A stretch of DNA of 64,000 bases from Diphasiastrum complanatum. Taxonomy: Eukaryota > Streptophyta > Lycopodiopsida > Lycopodiales > Lycopodiaceae. The stretch is from NCBI GenBank assembly GCA_029204225.1, contig CM055107.1:25569391-25633390 (forward strand). The letters are read 5' to 3'. The notes beneath the pieces were generated by a model. It searched no databases, was not told where the DNA came from, and saw nothing but the letters and a program-made list of their open reading frames with translations. The translations under genes and the position numbers were made by a program. Position 1 is the first letter of the stretch, and every line of letters begins with the position of its first letter. Below, one piece after another: positions 34,990 through 47,300 of the stretch.

Positions 34990-36350
34990 GCTGTGAAGTC
35001 GGTATATGAGCACCCAATTTGCAGTTTTACAAAATCTCCAGCCTTTTTAATTTGATCTGCAATTTTCTGTCATCTATGCTTCTTGAGTAAGGCAATTCCA
35101 TTGTGTGACAAGCTTTCTCTTAACACAATAAGGCCAGCATCTTCGGTTTGTTGCAGGGGAGTCAGGGTTGGCACATTCTTGAAAATTTTCAGAATGCCTT
35201 CAAGAAGAATCTATTTCTGGCTCTTGTTTTCCTTTCCTAGAGACTGGAATAGCCTTAGGAATAAGCGACCCAGCTTGTTTTGGTTAAGTCATGCCGAAGT
35301 AGATATTGTTCTCTGCTCTCACGACGGATATATGCAGCGTGAGTGCTTTGTGCTACGTTAGTACTGCTTTATGGGATTTGTTATACTTGTAGATATGATT
35401 GATGGGCGATTACTTTTGCAGCGTTGAAAATTTGGCATCTGTTGCTTTTTGTTTACAATGAATTTAGTGTTCTCAGTTTTGTGAATTTCTGTTTTTTGTT
35501 AGTTCTAATCGCAAACCTAAATTGTAACCTGTAAGTTGTAGATTTGGAGATCAGTTTGAAACCCTAGCAAAATTGTTTAGACTTCCAATTTCACTTGAGG
35601 ATCTTGAAAGAGAATGAACTGCTTCTGACTGTTTGAATAAAGTAGATCCCAGAAGCCCACAAATCACCTAGAAGCCTTATAGATCTGTCCATGGACATGC
35701 ACCTGAACTTATGATCAAACGAAAGAGGTTGTCAACTAAAGAGCTACATGGGATGGGCATGAAATTCTTAATACATGATGTTCAAATAAATTAGCCAATT
35801 TCATTTAGCTTGAGCTTTAATCCCATGGCCAAGGCCATTATTAAAACATGATTTGGAATATAGTTTTACGAATCGCTGATTCGAGGACAAAAAATCGGTG
35901 ATTCGGCACCGAATTGGCGGGCAGGCAAACTGAATCGTTTTCCTGCTAATTTCCAGAGAAGGGCGCATTTTTTCGATCCATTCAGATTTCTAGCACTTTG
36001 TCAGCCACGAAGCGCCAAAAAACCTCTTGAGAGAAGAGAGTGTTCTAACTTCTTTGGAGAAGGGAGATATAGAATGGTGCTTGAGCCTTGATGACGGAGA
36101 CAGGATGTGCATTGAATTTGTCGGTTTATGGAGTGAAGCTTGAACTTGGAAGTTGGAACTCGAAGAAAAGCACAAAAAATTATCAAGTGTGGAAATCTTT
36201 AAAGTGGAGTCCACTGGTGCACTTGTCCAGAATCAAGACTCAACATCGACATTAGTGAATTGTGATTAGCGTAAATCTCATCTATGATTCTATCGATGTT
36301 ACTGAATGTTCAAAGCTACCAAGAGACAAGTACTTATGTAATATCAATGG
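34990..36350. other. No gene recognised
   Basis: Short frames only; an intron-like TTTGTTGCAG/G site near 35150 could belong to the 3' part of the preceding small gene. Nothing else supported. Confidence 0.3.
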
Positions 36351-36356
36351 CAAATG

Positions 36357-36369
36357 CTCTCTCTCTCAT

Positions 36370-36411
<42 letters not shown>
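36357..36411. repeat. CT microsatellite
   Basis: Nearly perfect (CT)n with one ATG interruption near the left end, about 24 bp before the Gypsy LTR at 36435. Confidence 0.95.
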
Positions 36412-36413
<2 letters not shown>

Positions 36414-36434
36414 CTAACTATAGCAGCTAGCTAT

Positions 36435-36846
36435 TGTTATGTACCATAACGGTACGCCCTTTAGTGACGGCTTCGCAAGAGGCAAGATGCATGTCTGGCG
36501 TTATCGACATGTTTTTGTGCCACGCATCACCATTCTAGGTGGTCACGTGTCGCCGGCGGGATGAGACCCACTATGCTATGCCTATATAGTTGGTGGATGG
36601 AGAGCACGTGTAGTAGCCAAGATGTATCTCCAAGTCAAGAGATGTGTGCTAGGGAGAGCCAAGGGCGACGGCCAGTGGTATGGGACACTGATTATCGTCG
36701 GAGGCTTGACTAGGCATGAGGATGTCGTTAGCTCTAGTGGGGGTGAGTCAGCAGTGACACTATGGATGGGTGGATACGGTGTGTCGTCACTGGTATGAGG
36801 TGTGTGTCAACCTGCAAGGCAATTGGAGATCTAGGGAGTTGTAACA
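36435..36846 (+). repeat. Gypsy-type LTR (element E)
   Basis: A 412-bp sequence begins TGTTA and ends TAACA, a perfect short terminal inverted repeat. A TATA-like CCTATATAG lies at about 36580. It is followed after two bases by an initiator-Met primer site. The composition is balanced, and no second copy lies in the window. Confidence 0.75.
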
Positions 36847-36848
36847 TT

Positions 36849-36860
36849 TGGTATCAGAGC
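36849..36860 (+). promoter_or_regulatory. Primer binding site of element E
   Basis: TGGTATCAGAGC, the exact complement expected for initiator tRNA-Met, two bases after the LTR. Confidence 0.85.
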
Positions 36861-37200
36861 AGTCGATTCCCTTTGTTAGGTGCACTCGTTCCTTTTTATG
36901 TTTTTGCGGTTTGTTAGATTCTCATGGAATGTGGTTGAAAATTTATTATTTTTTATCTTTGTTTCAAGTTTATTCTTGAAAAGGTTGAGCTCATTACAAG
37001 TGTTCCCGAGTACAAAAGGGCCCTATAAGAAATGCCATGTAGGATGGACGAATTCGTCAGAATTAAAAATTATAATACAAGAAGTGCCTGCCCGTAGTAG
37101 TTAGAATACAAAACCGCTCTGGTTGTAGTCATGGTCACAATCATGGTTAACTAAAGTTTCTTTTAAAAAAAATCATCCCTCGGAAGAAATCAACTCTTGG
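36861..37200 (+). pseudogene. Leader and start of gag of element E
   Basis: Beyond the primer site a serine/arginine/histidine-rich stretch (around 37090-37160) resembles the first codons of Gypsy gag, but the frame is broken. The element is not followed further. The sequence 37195-37440 contains two diverged versions of one motif, GAGAAGAGAGAGTGGGGGCA and GAGAGAAGAGAAATGGCAAG. Confidence 0.35.
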
Positions 37201-37599
37201 GAGAAGAGAGAGTGGGGGCAAGAATTGAAAAGAAGAGCGCCAACTACATTACACTATAGATTGAACAAACTAGAGGAAAAATAGATGGACGTCATTATAA
37301 CATTTGCATCAATTAGCAAACTACATCTCTTGAGAGAGAAGAGAAATGGCAAGATTTGAAAAAATAAGAGCGGCAACCAAAATACACAGATTGAGCAGAC
37401 TCAAAAAAAAAAAAATGAGCGGCATGGCAACATTTGAATCAAAGATCAATCTCATTCTTCAAGTGCTACGTGAAATGATAAACTGGTATGTGAAATGTAT
37501 AAAAGTGTTGAATATATTTCATTGATTTAGTTTTGGTTGAATTGATATCGATTGTAATCTATTTTTTCTTCTTACAATGAATTTTTTTTATCTCCATAT

Positions 37600-38313
37600 A
37601 GATCTTCTTGAAGAATATGCTCTTTTGATTAAAAGAGAAGTCAAAGCATCTTGCTTATCAGTTGATGACTGTTTGCGCTATAGGGCTGACGGGAAAACAA
37701 ATTTGGACCTCTGGGCAGATGAGACATTATATCCTAAAGATCCATATTCCGTGCAACATCCCAAATTTTCGTCAGTTATTCAATTGATATATTTTGTCTA
37801 TCATGAAAAGAATGGTTTATTAAGTTATTGTAAAAGATTAGAAGAATATGGTAATGAATTTCAATGGAAAGAATCCATTGTTTACAAGATGTAATTAGAC
37901 GTATTTTTTCAGATTGTGCTCTAAAAAACAATATTTTGCGAATAAAAATGTTAGAGAACGAGGTTCTCCAAAAAGAAAATGAAAATTTTCGGAATAATAG
38001 TGAATTGTTATAAAAAACTATAGTGAGTACAAGAAAAGACATTGATCAAATATAAATTGAATTGAATAATGGGCGTTTTGCATACTCACAACTATTGAAA
38101 GATGTTAACTTGATAGGTTAAAAAGTAATAACAAAAAAACGAAAGCGAGTGATCAACACAAATATTTATAATTTGTCATCAACAAGAGGCTATTGAGAAA
38201 GGAGAATTTATGCATTCAAATAAGTTTTTGACTTTTGACTTTTGGCCTTTGTGGTTCTTTTTTTACTTCAAGAGTTCAGATCTTATATTGTTTTTGCATG
38301 ATTGCAAATTGTA
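37600..38313 (+). pseudogene. Unknown coiled-coil gene, decayed
   Basis: After an acceptor-like TTTATCTCCATATAG the plus strand reads EEYALLIKREVKASCLSVDD, YPKDPYSVQHPKFSSVIQLI and NGLLSYCKRLEEYGNEF (37602-37890). Following a second acceptor-like TATTTTTTCAG it reads a leucine/asparagine/glutamate-rich coiled coil (LENEVLQKENENF, LKDVNLIG), then a basic KKRKRVIN block. In a shifted frame it ends with WPLWFFFYFKSSDLILFLHD and LHDCKL before a stop at about 38313. Several in-frame stops are TAA or TGA where CAA, CGA or GAA is likely, as expected of C-to-T decay. I do not recognise the family; exon-like structure and low complexity of stops suggest a real former gene, perhaps of a mobile element. 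Confidence 0.45.
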
Positions 38314-38319
38314 ACATCA

Positions 38320-40285
38320 ATCATCTATTATTATTATTTTCTTTTCTACAAATTTGCATTGGTTGAGAATCAAAATGTGAAAGACAATGCTACTATAGGC
38401 AAGTCTTTGGGCTAGGCTTGTGTCCATGCCATATTTCATAAGGAGTTTTGTTGTTGACGACTTTAGTGATGGATCTGTTCTGTACGTGAAGAAAAAGTAA
38501 GCAAAATGAATAATCTTGAATCTACATGACAAAGCTTACTGTGATATTTCATATCATATTTGAGACTATCTTACTCAAATATTAAATACTCAAAAAGAGG
38601 TTAACAACCACCTTGTTTATCATTTGCTAAGAATTTCCATCAAGCATCCTTGTCGTACAAATTTGAGGTGATCAATCTTGTAGACGTAAACTAATATTGA
38701 AGGATGAGTTGTAGTTTATGTAATTGAACTATTAATTTTTTCATTTAGAACAAAATGGTGCACGTAATGAACATTATAAAAAAGTACATGTGCTTAAGAG
38801 TGCTTTATGCATGCAAATTGATAAGCAATATATATAATATAAATAATATAATATCAAGATTTGGGATGTTCTAAATAGGAAAAATCTTAATCTAGGTTTT
38901 CAAGCTTTCAAGGAGCTATGGTAAGACTATGGAAATGACAATTTAATAGTGGCATTAGTGATAATTCCAATTAATCTCTCTCTCTCTCTCTCTCTCATGA
39001 ATGGTATGCAACTTCTTCATTCTGCACTTAGCCTTTGGTTTTTGTTAAAAAAAGATATATGACCCTTTGTAACTTTTGGAGGGAAATTTGAAAACCACCA
39101 ATGCCACTTCAACGGTCAAGATCAATGAAGGTATATTCTACGGACACGATCCCTTTGTTTCTTGAGTACTCTTGTTTCAAATGCATCTATATGAGGATGG
39201 ATTGGGCTTGAATGCTTTCCCCACGCCCTCTCTCTTCTTCTCTCATCATCCTCTTTTACAATCTGCTTCGGCTTGACAAGAAATGTAGTGTGAGAGGTTA
39301 CACAACAACGATCAGAGAGCAAATTCCGAAACAATTTGGTAAGTGGCCTTCTTACTTGTTTACTTCTGCTGTGAAAGCTTTGTATGCAAAATAGATAAAT
39401 GATTTCGGTTGCAACCTTTGGCATTTTTGTCATTTCAGCAGTAGCTTTGGTAGCAAGCATATGAGAGAATCAAACATTGTTGTATGCATGCATGATAGCT
39501 TGCAATACTTGCTAGTTTATGTATTGGCTCTCGGACTAATCGTATGCATGTCTCTACACTATTACGTTTTTTAGAAATGGATACGGAGGTCAATCCTTGC
39601 AATTACATACCACGAACGTGATCGCTTCGCAAGAATCGGTCTTGTCTACCATTCAGGTCAGAAAAGCATGTATTTTCACAAGTGTCTATCAGTATGGCTC
39701 AAAACACAGGGTGACGAAGTAAGCTTGATAAAGGTTTTTTTTTTAAACAAAGCAGTATGATATGATAACCGTGTATATTTTTCACGTAATAGATCAATGC
39801 TTGTTTTTTGAATGATCATAATCCGGAATCTATAGCAGGCTACTGTCTAGACAAGGATTTGCGTACTTCTTGTGTGTTTTTGTAAGTGCATGGTTTTGTA
39901 CCAAGAACAAATTCATGCAAAGGATCGGAATGACAAGGATTTGCCCTGGTCTTAGTATGAATAGGCTTACGCAAATGTTTACTTGCACTATCTTATAGCA
40001 ATTTCTCGGGTAATGTCTTAAAGCACTAGTATGACCTAAAATTGTAAGAACTGTAAGTAAGGTTTGCGGACTCTTGTATGGCATGGATTTGCTCAAGAAG
40101 TCACGAGCACCGTACATTGTCGGTTTACAGACATGAGTGATGGGATGGCATGGAGTTGCCGCAAAACTCATGTACCGATACAAACCGCTTACACGCTCAT
40201 TATTTGTTATGCTCTTTTGGCTTGTTTTCAAATGCATAATGTGTTTTATATAATGACACAGACCAAAAACTAGCAAACAGATCAG
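38320..40285. other. No gene recognised
   Basis: AT-rich, with a short CT tract at 38975-38996. Frames at 39122-39460 and 39830-40276 (minus strand) have no recognisable content. Confidence 0.3.
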
Positions 40286-40289
40286 TATG

Positions 40290-42035
40290 GTGGATGCCCT
40301 GATACGATACTAGCATGGTTTGGCCGTAGTACTCATAACAAAATACTAGTAAGAAAAGATTGGACTACAATAAACTTTTTTTTACTTTGCAAGTTGATTA
40401 GTTGAGCTTAACGTATTTTGTACATGGATAACAACTGACATTCAACGTTGACACCTGTCTTCCTCACTGTGCTAACTTGTGCAGTTTTGTGTGGTGGGAT
40501 GGTGGCAGGTACCAGCTGGATGTCTTGAGATATGTTTCGCTTTACGGTGCTTTTATTAGTACCGTATAATTTTCAGCTATGTGTTACCTTGTTAGTCTAT
40601 GAATAAAGGGTTTTAAAAGGTTTTGGTCTTGACTTTTCAAGAGGAACTTTGCTCTGTTAATCTCTCTCTATGCATCCTTGAGGTGTAAATCCGACTATCC
40701 TTTGGTCGGGGTAGTACTAAAACCTTTACCTTACTTGGATTCATTGCTAACATAGGTCTGTTTTAGTCCTCAGGTTGGTTTCAAGGCGTAGTAGAGTTGG
40801 GTTATGGGGAGCCCCTTCCTCCTCCTAATCTATTTATACAAATTCTGATTATCTACATGAAAAAAGCTGTCATGTTGCATAGTTTTATTAATAAAAATTA
40901 ATGTAATACTTGTAATGCTGCAAGACCCGATGATAAAGTGCTTTGCTTTACTGATTTCCTGGATACTTTACATTGGGTTAAGATGTACTTGGAATTTGGC
41001 AAGACCAAGATTGATCCTTTGAGTACTATTAAAATGTTGGCTTCAAATCTGGCTGGTATTGTAGAAAAATATGAGAACGAAGAAAATTTTTATAACTCTC
41101 ATATTAGAAAAGTCTTTGCTTGTCTTGAGAAACAAAATGATCCGCTATCTGTTGAACCCTCTCCCACCATTCCTGAGCCACCTTCTTCTCCTCATCTTCT
41201 GGTGTTTCTAGATGAACTGGACGAAGATGGTACCACACAACTTGAATTATTTTCTCAAGATATTTGCGACATTGCTGACCAATCCTCCTTTGAATTTTGT
41301 TAGTCCAAGAATTGCCAAGTCCCTTTTGTACTCGCTCACACTATTGAACTCAAATCTACCTGCACTTTGTACAAACTTTGGAGCTTGCCCTTTGTTAATT
41401 TTCTTGCTCCTATTTCCATTGAGCTTTGGAGCATCCTTACCCATCTTACTAAAAAAGAAGTCCAGACTTGTAAACAAGCTACTTTAAACAAAAATTCTAC
41501 TCTTGAGACCCCTATTGCCTTTGAAACTGTTATTCGTATGAGCAAATTTGAGCCCTCTCGGTGTCCTTCTGAGCAAAATTGGGCACGTATTCGTAGACAT
41601 TTTGACACTGGTTTTTATGAATAATCTTAGCATTTTCTTTCTGGGTGCCTCACCACAAAATCAATTCAATGCTTTTTTCCTTTGGCTACACAAACCTGCT
41701 AGGAAAATTGTCAAAGCTCAGATTACCTTTCTTTATCTAAGCCAGTACATGATTGATGCATCTATTGAACTTGCCACAAATCCCTCTGCTAAGCTCCTTG
41801 CTCATCTTGGTGATGCCGAGAACATTAGAGAAATCGAACGTCTGCTCAAAAGACCTAGCGTCTCCACTCGACAAGGTAAATATTTCTAGAACTCTAGTAA
41901 ACGTACAGACACTTTCAACCTTAATAATCTCAGTTCTGTCCTGTCTGGCCAAGGAAAAAGAAGAAAATCTACTGGATACAGGGGGAAAGAAGGACAAGGA
42001 AGCGGTGCAAAGAGCGACTTGCCAATTAAGAAGCT
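40290..42035 (+). repeat. Unidentified repeated gene unit, copy 2
   Basis: The direct-orientation relative of 8100-9970. The homology starts near TTTGGCCGTAGTACTCAT (40320) and includes a non-coding leader with CTGTCTTCCTCACTGTGCTA (40456) and ATGAATAAAGGGTTTTAAAA (40599). It then covers the coding blocks listed for the gene below. The two copies are over 30 kb apart and inverted. Confidence 0.75.
40890..42035 (+). pseudogene. Unknown protein, repeat-borne, copy 2
   Basis: Blocks in order: LDTLHWVKMYLEFGKTKIDP (40966-41020), SNLAGIVEKYENE, IRKVFACLEKQND, LLVFLDELDEDG (41200-41230), FSQDICDIADQSSFEFC, KKEVQTCKQATLNKNS, TPIAFETVIRMSKFEPSRCP (41509-41570), NAFFLWLHKPARKIVKAQ, YMIDASIELATNPSAKLLAH (41746-41805), NIREIERLL, and a basic tail GKRRKSTGYRGKEGQGSG (about 41953-42010). 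Three or more frame changes and stops separate them. The first 121-codon frame (40938-41303) is the longest intact part. The FFLWLHKPARKI block suggests helical packing. No catalytic motif or membrane segment is visible, and I cannot name the family. Confidence 0.6.
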
Positions 42036-42580
42036 AGATTTTTAGCAAATGCAAAGCACTCAAAGAATCCATAAATCACTCAAATACATTCAAGATGCAT
42101 GAAACAATGTGGGTATGACCTCAAAACTGTGATTAGATCTCAAATAGATAAGATTGGCAAGCTTTCAACTGAATTTTAGGATCAACCAAGCAAAATATAG
42201 ATCAAACCAAAAGTGTTCAACCAGGTCTAGGTGCCCTACCTACCCTCATTCAAAATTCTATAGCTTTTGATTAGCTCATCCCAATGGCATGAAACAAATT
42301 GCATTAGAAACTAGACTTTTCTAGCTTTTTATCAAACTATTAAGCATGGATTTTGGATCTACCTTGGAGGATAACTTAGCAACCAAACTTGGTTGAACCT
42401 CACACGTGTCTGAGCACTGAAATCCGTACAGTACCAGATCTGAACCAATCAATGTCCTATTGATCCCTTTTGATCCAAAAATCATCAAGATAGCTCGGAA
42501 AATGGGCCTAGTCACTCTCAAACTTAATCTCAATGCAAAAAGCACACAAGACTTGATGAATACATGTGATCCTTAGGCTA

Positions 42581-42592
42581 GCTTTGATACCA
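42581..42592 (-). promoter_or_regulatory. Primer-site-like sequence of a minus-strand LTR element
   Basis: Minus strand TGGTATCAAAGC preceded by TTTTCACACA-type LTR end (GAAAATTTCACA at 42604-42593). It implies an LTR running from 42593 to higher coordinates, whose far end I could not fix. The internal region on the lower side (42040-42580) has no recognisable gag. Confidence 0.45.
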
Positions 42593-43255
42593 TGTGAAAT
42601 TTTCACACGTGTGGGAGTGTCACAACGTGTAATTTGATCTCCTAAAGATTTGTGATTGCACCTTAATTAAGTGATGATTTATAATCAAGATCAAACACTC
42701 AATTCTATGGCAAGAGCACTAATCTACATGCATGAAACTATCATTCAAATACTTTCACACATGTGGAGACTCATGAATGAAAAAAACTAAGTACCAAAAC
42801 ACCTTGCTCTCAGGTAGAGAGAGAAAGCAATATTGACTAGAAACTCACAATCTTTAGTTGATCTCAAAAAACTAAATACAAAATGAATGGATTCATCCAA
42901 CTAGTAGAAACTCGAGGTAGTTCATGCTCAATTCCTAATGGACCTCTTTTCTAGCACTTCTTAATTCCTATTGGGTAAGTGACTCAACATCCTCTTGATT
43001 TGATTGGACTCTTCTAATGAAATTCTCACTTATGATTGGACCCTTGAACTCATGCCAACACTTTTACTTTTGCCTCTAAAGCCAAAAATGACTCAACCAA
43101 CTTCCTACATAGTAGATGCTTGATGGAAAAACTTAATCAAACCCTAAAGTCAATATAGATAGCTTTTTTTATTTTTCACAACACTTACTAAATTGTTTTG
43201 AAATCACACAATATACTATTTACATACATTCATCTAGAATTTTCCAATGGATTTC
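42593..43255 (-). repeat. Probable LTR, far end unresolved
   Basis: Non-coding sequence rich in CACACGTGTG-like motifs (about 42605 and 42770) between the primer-site-like sequence and the gag start of Copia F. Similar in style to 53160-53700. Confidence 0.3.
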
Positions 43256-43460
43256 CATCGAACTCTAGTCTGATGGTAGAAAAGCTCGATGTATCGAATT
43301 ACCATCTATGAAAATTCAAAATAAAAATTGTGCTAATGGCTAAAGAACTTTGGGAAATAGTTTTGGGTGTCAAGCTAATTCCCAGTGTCAATGAGCAAGC
43401 CATTTTTAAATGGAAGTTCGAAGATGGTAAGGCTTTTTTCTTAATCACTCTCAATATTCC

Positions 43461-43500
43461 TGACACACAGATTGGCCACGTGACACACAGATTGGCCACG
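43461..43500 (+). repeat. Exact 20-bp tandem duplication in Copia F gag
   Basis: TGACACACAGATTGGCCACG occurs twice in a row. The unit is not a multiple of three, so it breaks the gag frame. Confidence 0.98.
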
Positions 43501-44101
43501 TTAAACAAGCCCAATCTTCAAAAGAAGCTTCGGACATTATGAGCACACTCTACGAAGTGAGAGATGTCACTTCGAAACTACATCTGAGAAGAAAGTTCTT
43601 TTCACTCAGAATGTTAGAAGGTGATTCTATTAAGAATCACATAAATCAATTCAAGACTCTGTTAGAGCAAATGGCAACAATAGATTCAGTGATCGAAGAT
43701 TCGGACGCTGCCATGACCTTATTGTCTAGCTTGCCATCCTCATATGAAAATTGGGTGATGATGATTTTGACTCACTCATAAATAACTTTGTCTAGAGTCA
43801 TAAGTATGCTACTATAGGAGGAGATTTGAAGGAATGGTGCATCCTCGTCCTCCATTGAAGACTCGTATGCCCTATACTAACCAAGAAAAACTCAAAGAAG
43901 CAGCAAGAAAAAAGAAGAATCTGAATCGATTCAATTCGAATCAAAAGATAGAAGCAAATTTAGAACCAGAATCAGCAACCCACTCAGAACAAAAGAATGA
44001 TGTTCCACAAATACTACAAACGGATGAATCACGAAATCTAGGACTACCGAATACTCAAGTTCAACAACAACAACAAGAAACAGTTGGAATACGATAAAAT
44101 T

Positions 44102-44109
44102 TGTTTTGG
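44102..44109 (+). repeat. Left copy of an 8-bp target duplication
   Basis: TGTTTTGG, repeated at 52745-52752. Joining the flanks here restores continuity of the Copia F internal sequence between gag and protease. Confidence 0.6.
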
Positions 44110-44388
44110 GACTTTGACCTGAAAAAGAGTAATCTTTTGTGGTGTTTTTTAATGGCCCTAGTTTAAGGCCAAAATCATGGATTTTTTTAATAAATTTCTA
44201 AATTTTGTTTTTAAAAGAAGCCAAAAAATACATATTTTGAATAAAGAACTACAAGTTTTTTGTTGCAAACTTCATAAAACCATCATAATTACAAATGAAA
44301 TAATAATTCAAGAGAACAAATGATTTTTGAAACTCGAAATTCCATTGAAATACAAAACAACTTAAATCATATTTGTACATTCTTTTTT

Positions 44389-47300
44389 TTAAAGTACATT
44401 TTCTAAGGAATTTTCACTGATGCCTCTCAATTCAGAACTTGACATATTCTCAACACTTTCGTTTTCAGCTGATGAAGTGGTAGACCCATCTTCTTCATAA
44501 GAGTCAGCTGGCATATCTTCCTCAGAATCTGCGTCTAATGTTGACAAAAGACTTTGTAAATCAACTTTTCTCTGTTGATGACGAGTGGAGGATGATGGTT
44601 TTTTCAGTAATCCAAGTCGTTCTTTCAATATAGATATAGTTGACTTTTGAAGATGATTGGTCATTTTTAATTCAAAATTAAATGCCAAAACATCTACGTC
44701 TTGTAGATTCAAATCGTCGACTCTTGGTTGATTTTTTGGCAATTTCTTTCTCTTGCCCTTTGGATCTACTTGCAACATTTCGAGTTCGTACCTTCCCAAA
44801 AAAGCATTCGTTGAAGTGGTGTGCAACCAATGGACACGTAGTACTTTTGTTTGATTGCTATTTTGAATAAAACCAAGTACTTTGGAAATCCAAAATGGAT
44901 GTCCTTGATTGTTTTCTGAAGCTAGAAGTGCAACAAGGTTTCCAATATGGATTTCATTCAAATCACCGTGCCACTTCATTTTTGCAGCTTTTACACTTTG
45001 CCTATTCTTCCTTGAGCCCACATAAATTTCACGTTCCTCACCTTGCACAAGCTGCAAGAAATTATTATCTCGAGGAAGATCTGAAGGTTCGACAGTTGTA
45101 GTTGATGTTCCTAATTTATGAGGCCAATGAAATTCTTCAATTATTGATGTATGTTCGAGATTGAACAAACTGATTTTTTGTTCCTTGAAAAAGTCCATTC
45201 ACCAATGCTAATCAAACTCATCAAAAAAATGATAAGCTGCTTGAATACTTGATTCTAAAAAATTTAATGAGACAAATGGATCAATCTCACAATGTTCTCT
45301 TTGTGCTTTTCGTTCTTCTAGCAAGGACTTCAAGGGAGACAACACAACAAGCTTGATTTGAGTTGATGGAATGTTAAGCAAAAATCGAACTCCTTCAAGA
45401 GGTAGCCATGAAACTGAATTTGAAAATAGTTTGCCCCTTAATAATATAATGCTTGATTCGTTACATTTGATTTTAAATTGGTGCTGAAAACTAATATCAT
45501 TAACATTAGCTACACATCACTCTGTTTTGTTGGACGTCTTAACATAATCACGAAAATCATATGTGTGTCTGATTAATGACTACGATTCCTCGACAATGTT
45601 TTGAAGCACTGGTAAAGAAAATGCTTTCTTGCGTCTCAATCTCTTAGAAAAGCAACTAAACATTTGATCAATTTGATCGTGGATATGTCCTACCAACAAA
45701 AATCCTATCTATACTTTTTTGTTAAAAATTTCTCCACTAGCATAGACAAGTATGCCAAAACAATCTGGTTTTTATTTTCCCTAGCAGTGTTGTCAAGCTG
45801 CAAATAAAGTAATTCTAGAAGATTTTCACCAAATTCGCAAATTATCTTATGTACAAGAGTGATCGTCAAATTTGGATCGTTTCGAACATTGGGATTATTA
45901 AAAAGGACCTTGGACTCCAAAGTGCCATTAAACACAAGTGTTCCAACGAGATGAACTTGAATAAAATCTGTCTCGTTCAAATTTTTGGGCACTCACAAAA
46001 TGAGACAACATTATTTTCTTCTTATCCATGCCATGAATAACAAGGCCCACCCCAGATATTTTTGTGGACATTCCAAACATTTCTTTCGATGCTTGGCCAA
46101 CTTTTGTCTTTCAGCTGTTTGTTGATCTTTGTGCAGTTGAAGGGCTTTTGCAGCATCCACTGAAAATACAAGGATTTACTTATTTAATAGAATAAAGATC
46201 ATACCATAATGATATTAAAAAAGATTGCAACTTAATTTTTTCAAAACAGAAAGTATTAAGATGATTGACAAATTTAATTAATATTTATCTTTTTCATCAT
46301 TGGTCTTTGCAAGTTGTTTTGCAGACTTTAACAACTCACAAGTGGAGCATACTATCATTCGTGATTTTTTGAGAATCTTTACCAATCCAAAATCTTTTTT
46401 CCAAATTCTAAGAAAATATGAGTAACTCAAATAGGGAACATGTTTTGGCAAACTCTTTGTAGATAAAAAATAATTCTCATTTTGTAAAATTATCCGATAA
46501 GTGAAAATATAAGGAATTAGACAATTTCTCTCCATGCACATCTATGAAATGCTTTAGCCAAGTAGTTGTATTTAAAACATCTGGAGAAATAGTTCGACCC
46601 TGTAAAGATCCCCGTAATGTTGGGTTTTTCTGAAGTCATACATGCATTCATTGAAGTCGTGAGTTTCCGATTGCGTAAAGTACTTTGTAACCTTTGTGAC
46701 AAATCTCCAAAGCATTTAAAAGATACAAAAATGAGTTTTTGTTCGGCCTCACTGTTGCACACAAATAATAATTTCTCTCATCCTTATTTCATAAAAAGAA
46801 GTTTGATCTTAATTGTTCAATTTCTCTAATACTCAGTTTTTGCAAACAACAGGATAAGCAGCAAATAATATTCCGTACATTTTGAATCTCAAATTTTGTA
46901 ATCAATTGTTTTTGACGATTCATTAAATCAGGTGAAGATCTCAAGTCTCTCTTGTATATTTTTTTTGTTTGGAGTCTGATCTATAAATTGGACCTATGAC
47001 ACTAGTAGGTGCTTGAACTGGTTGAGAAGGCGTTGGAATTTCATGACTCAAAATTCTGGCTCCAACCTCAGGATGTTCTGGACCCTCAAAAGGCTCTAAA
47101 TTTTCAATTAAAATAGCCCTTTTAGATTTAACACGATGAACATCACTTTCAGAAGGTCTCCTACGAATATGAGAAAAGCTTGAACCTCGTGGATCAACAG
47201 ACTTACGCGGATCTGTTGATATACTAGAATCAGTAACTGAGTAAATTGAAGCTTTTGACTCATCACTCAATGATTCAACTTGTTCAAAAGAGCAATGTTC

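Larger units (their letters stand above)
43262..44109 (+). pseudogene. Copia F gag, left half of a split element
   Basis: Reads VEKLDVSNYHLWKFKIKIVL (about 43270-43330), LMAKELWEIVLGV, ITLNIPDTQIGHV, then from 43539 the UBN2-like segment with NQFKTLLEQMATIDSV and MTLLSSLPSSYENWV. A zinc knuckle that has lost its cysteines follows (YYKRMNHEI in a shifted frame, about 44005-44035). A 20-bp direct duplication at 43461-43500 shifts the frame. The element is cut at 44109 by the 8.6-kb insertion and resumes at 52745. Confidence 0.8.

Noticed and set aside
39830-40276. 148-codon minus-strand open frame
   Set aside because: No domain, no second copy with conserved frame, unusual composition; probably chance.
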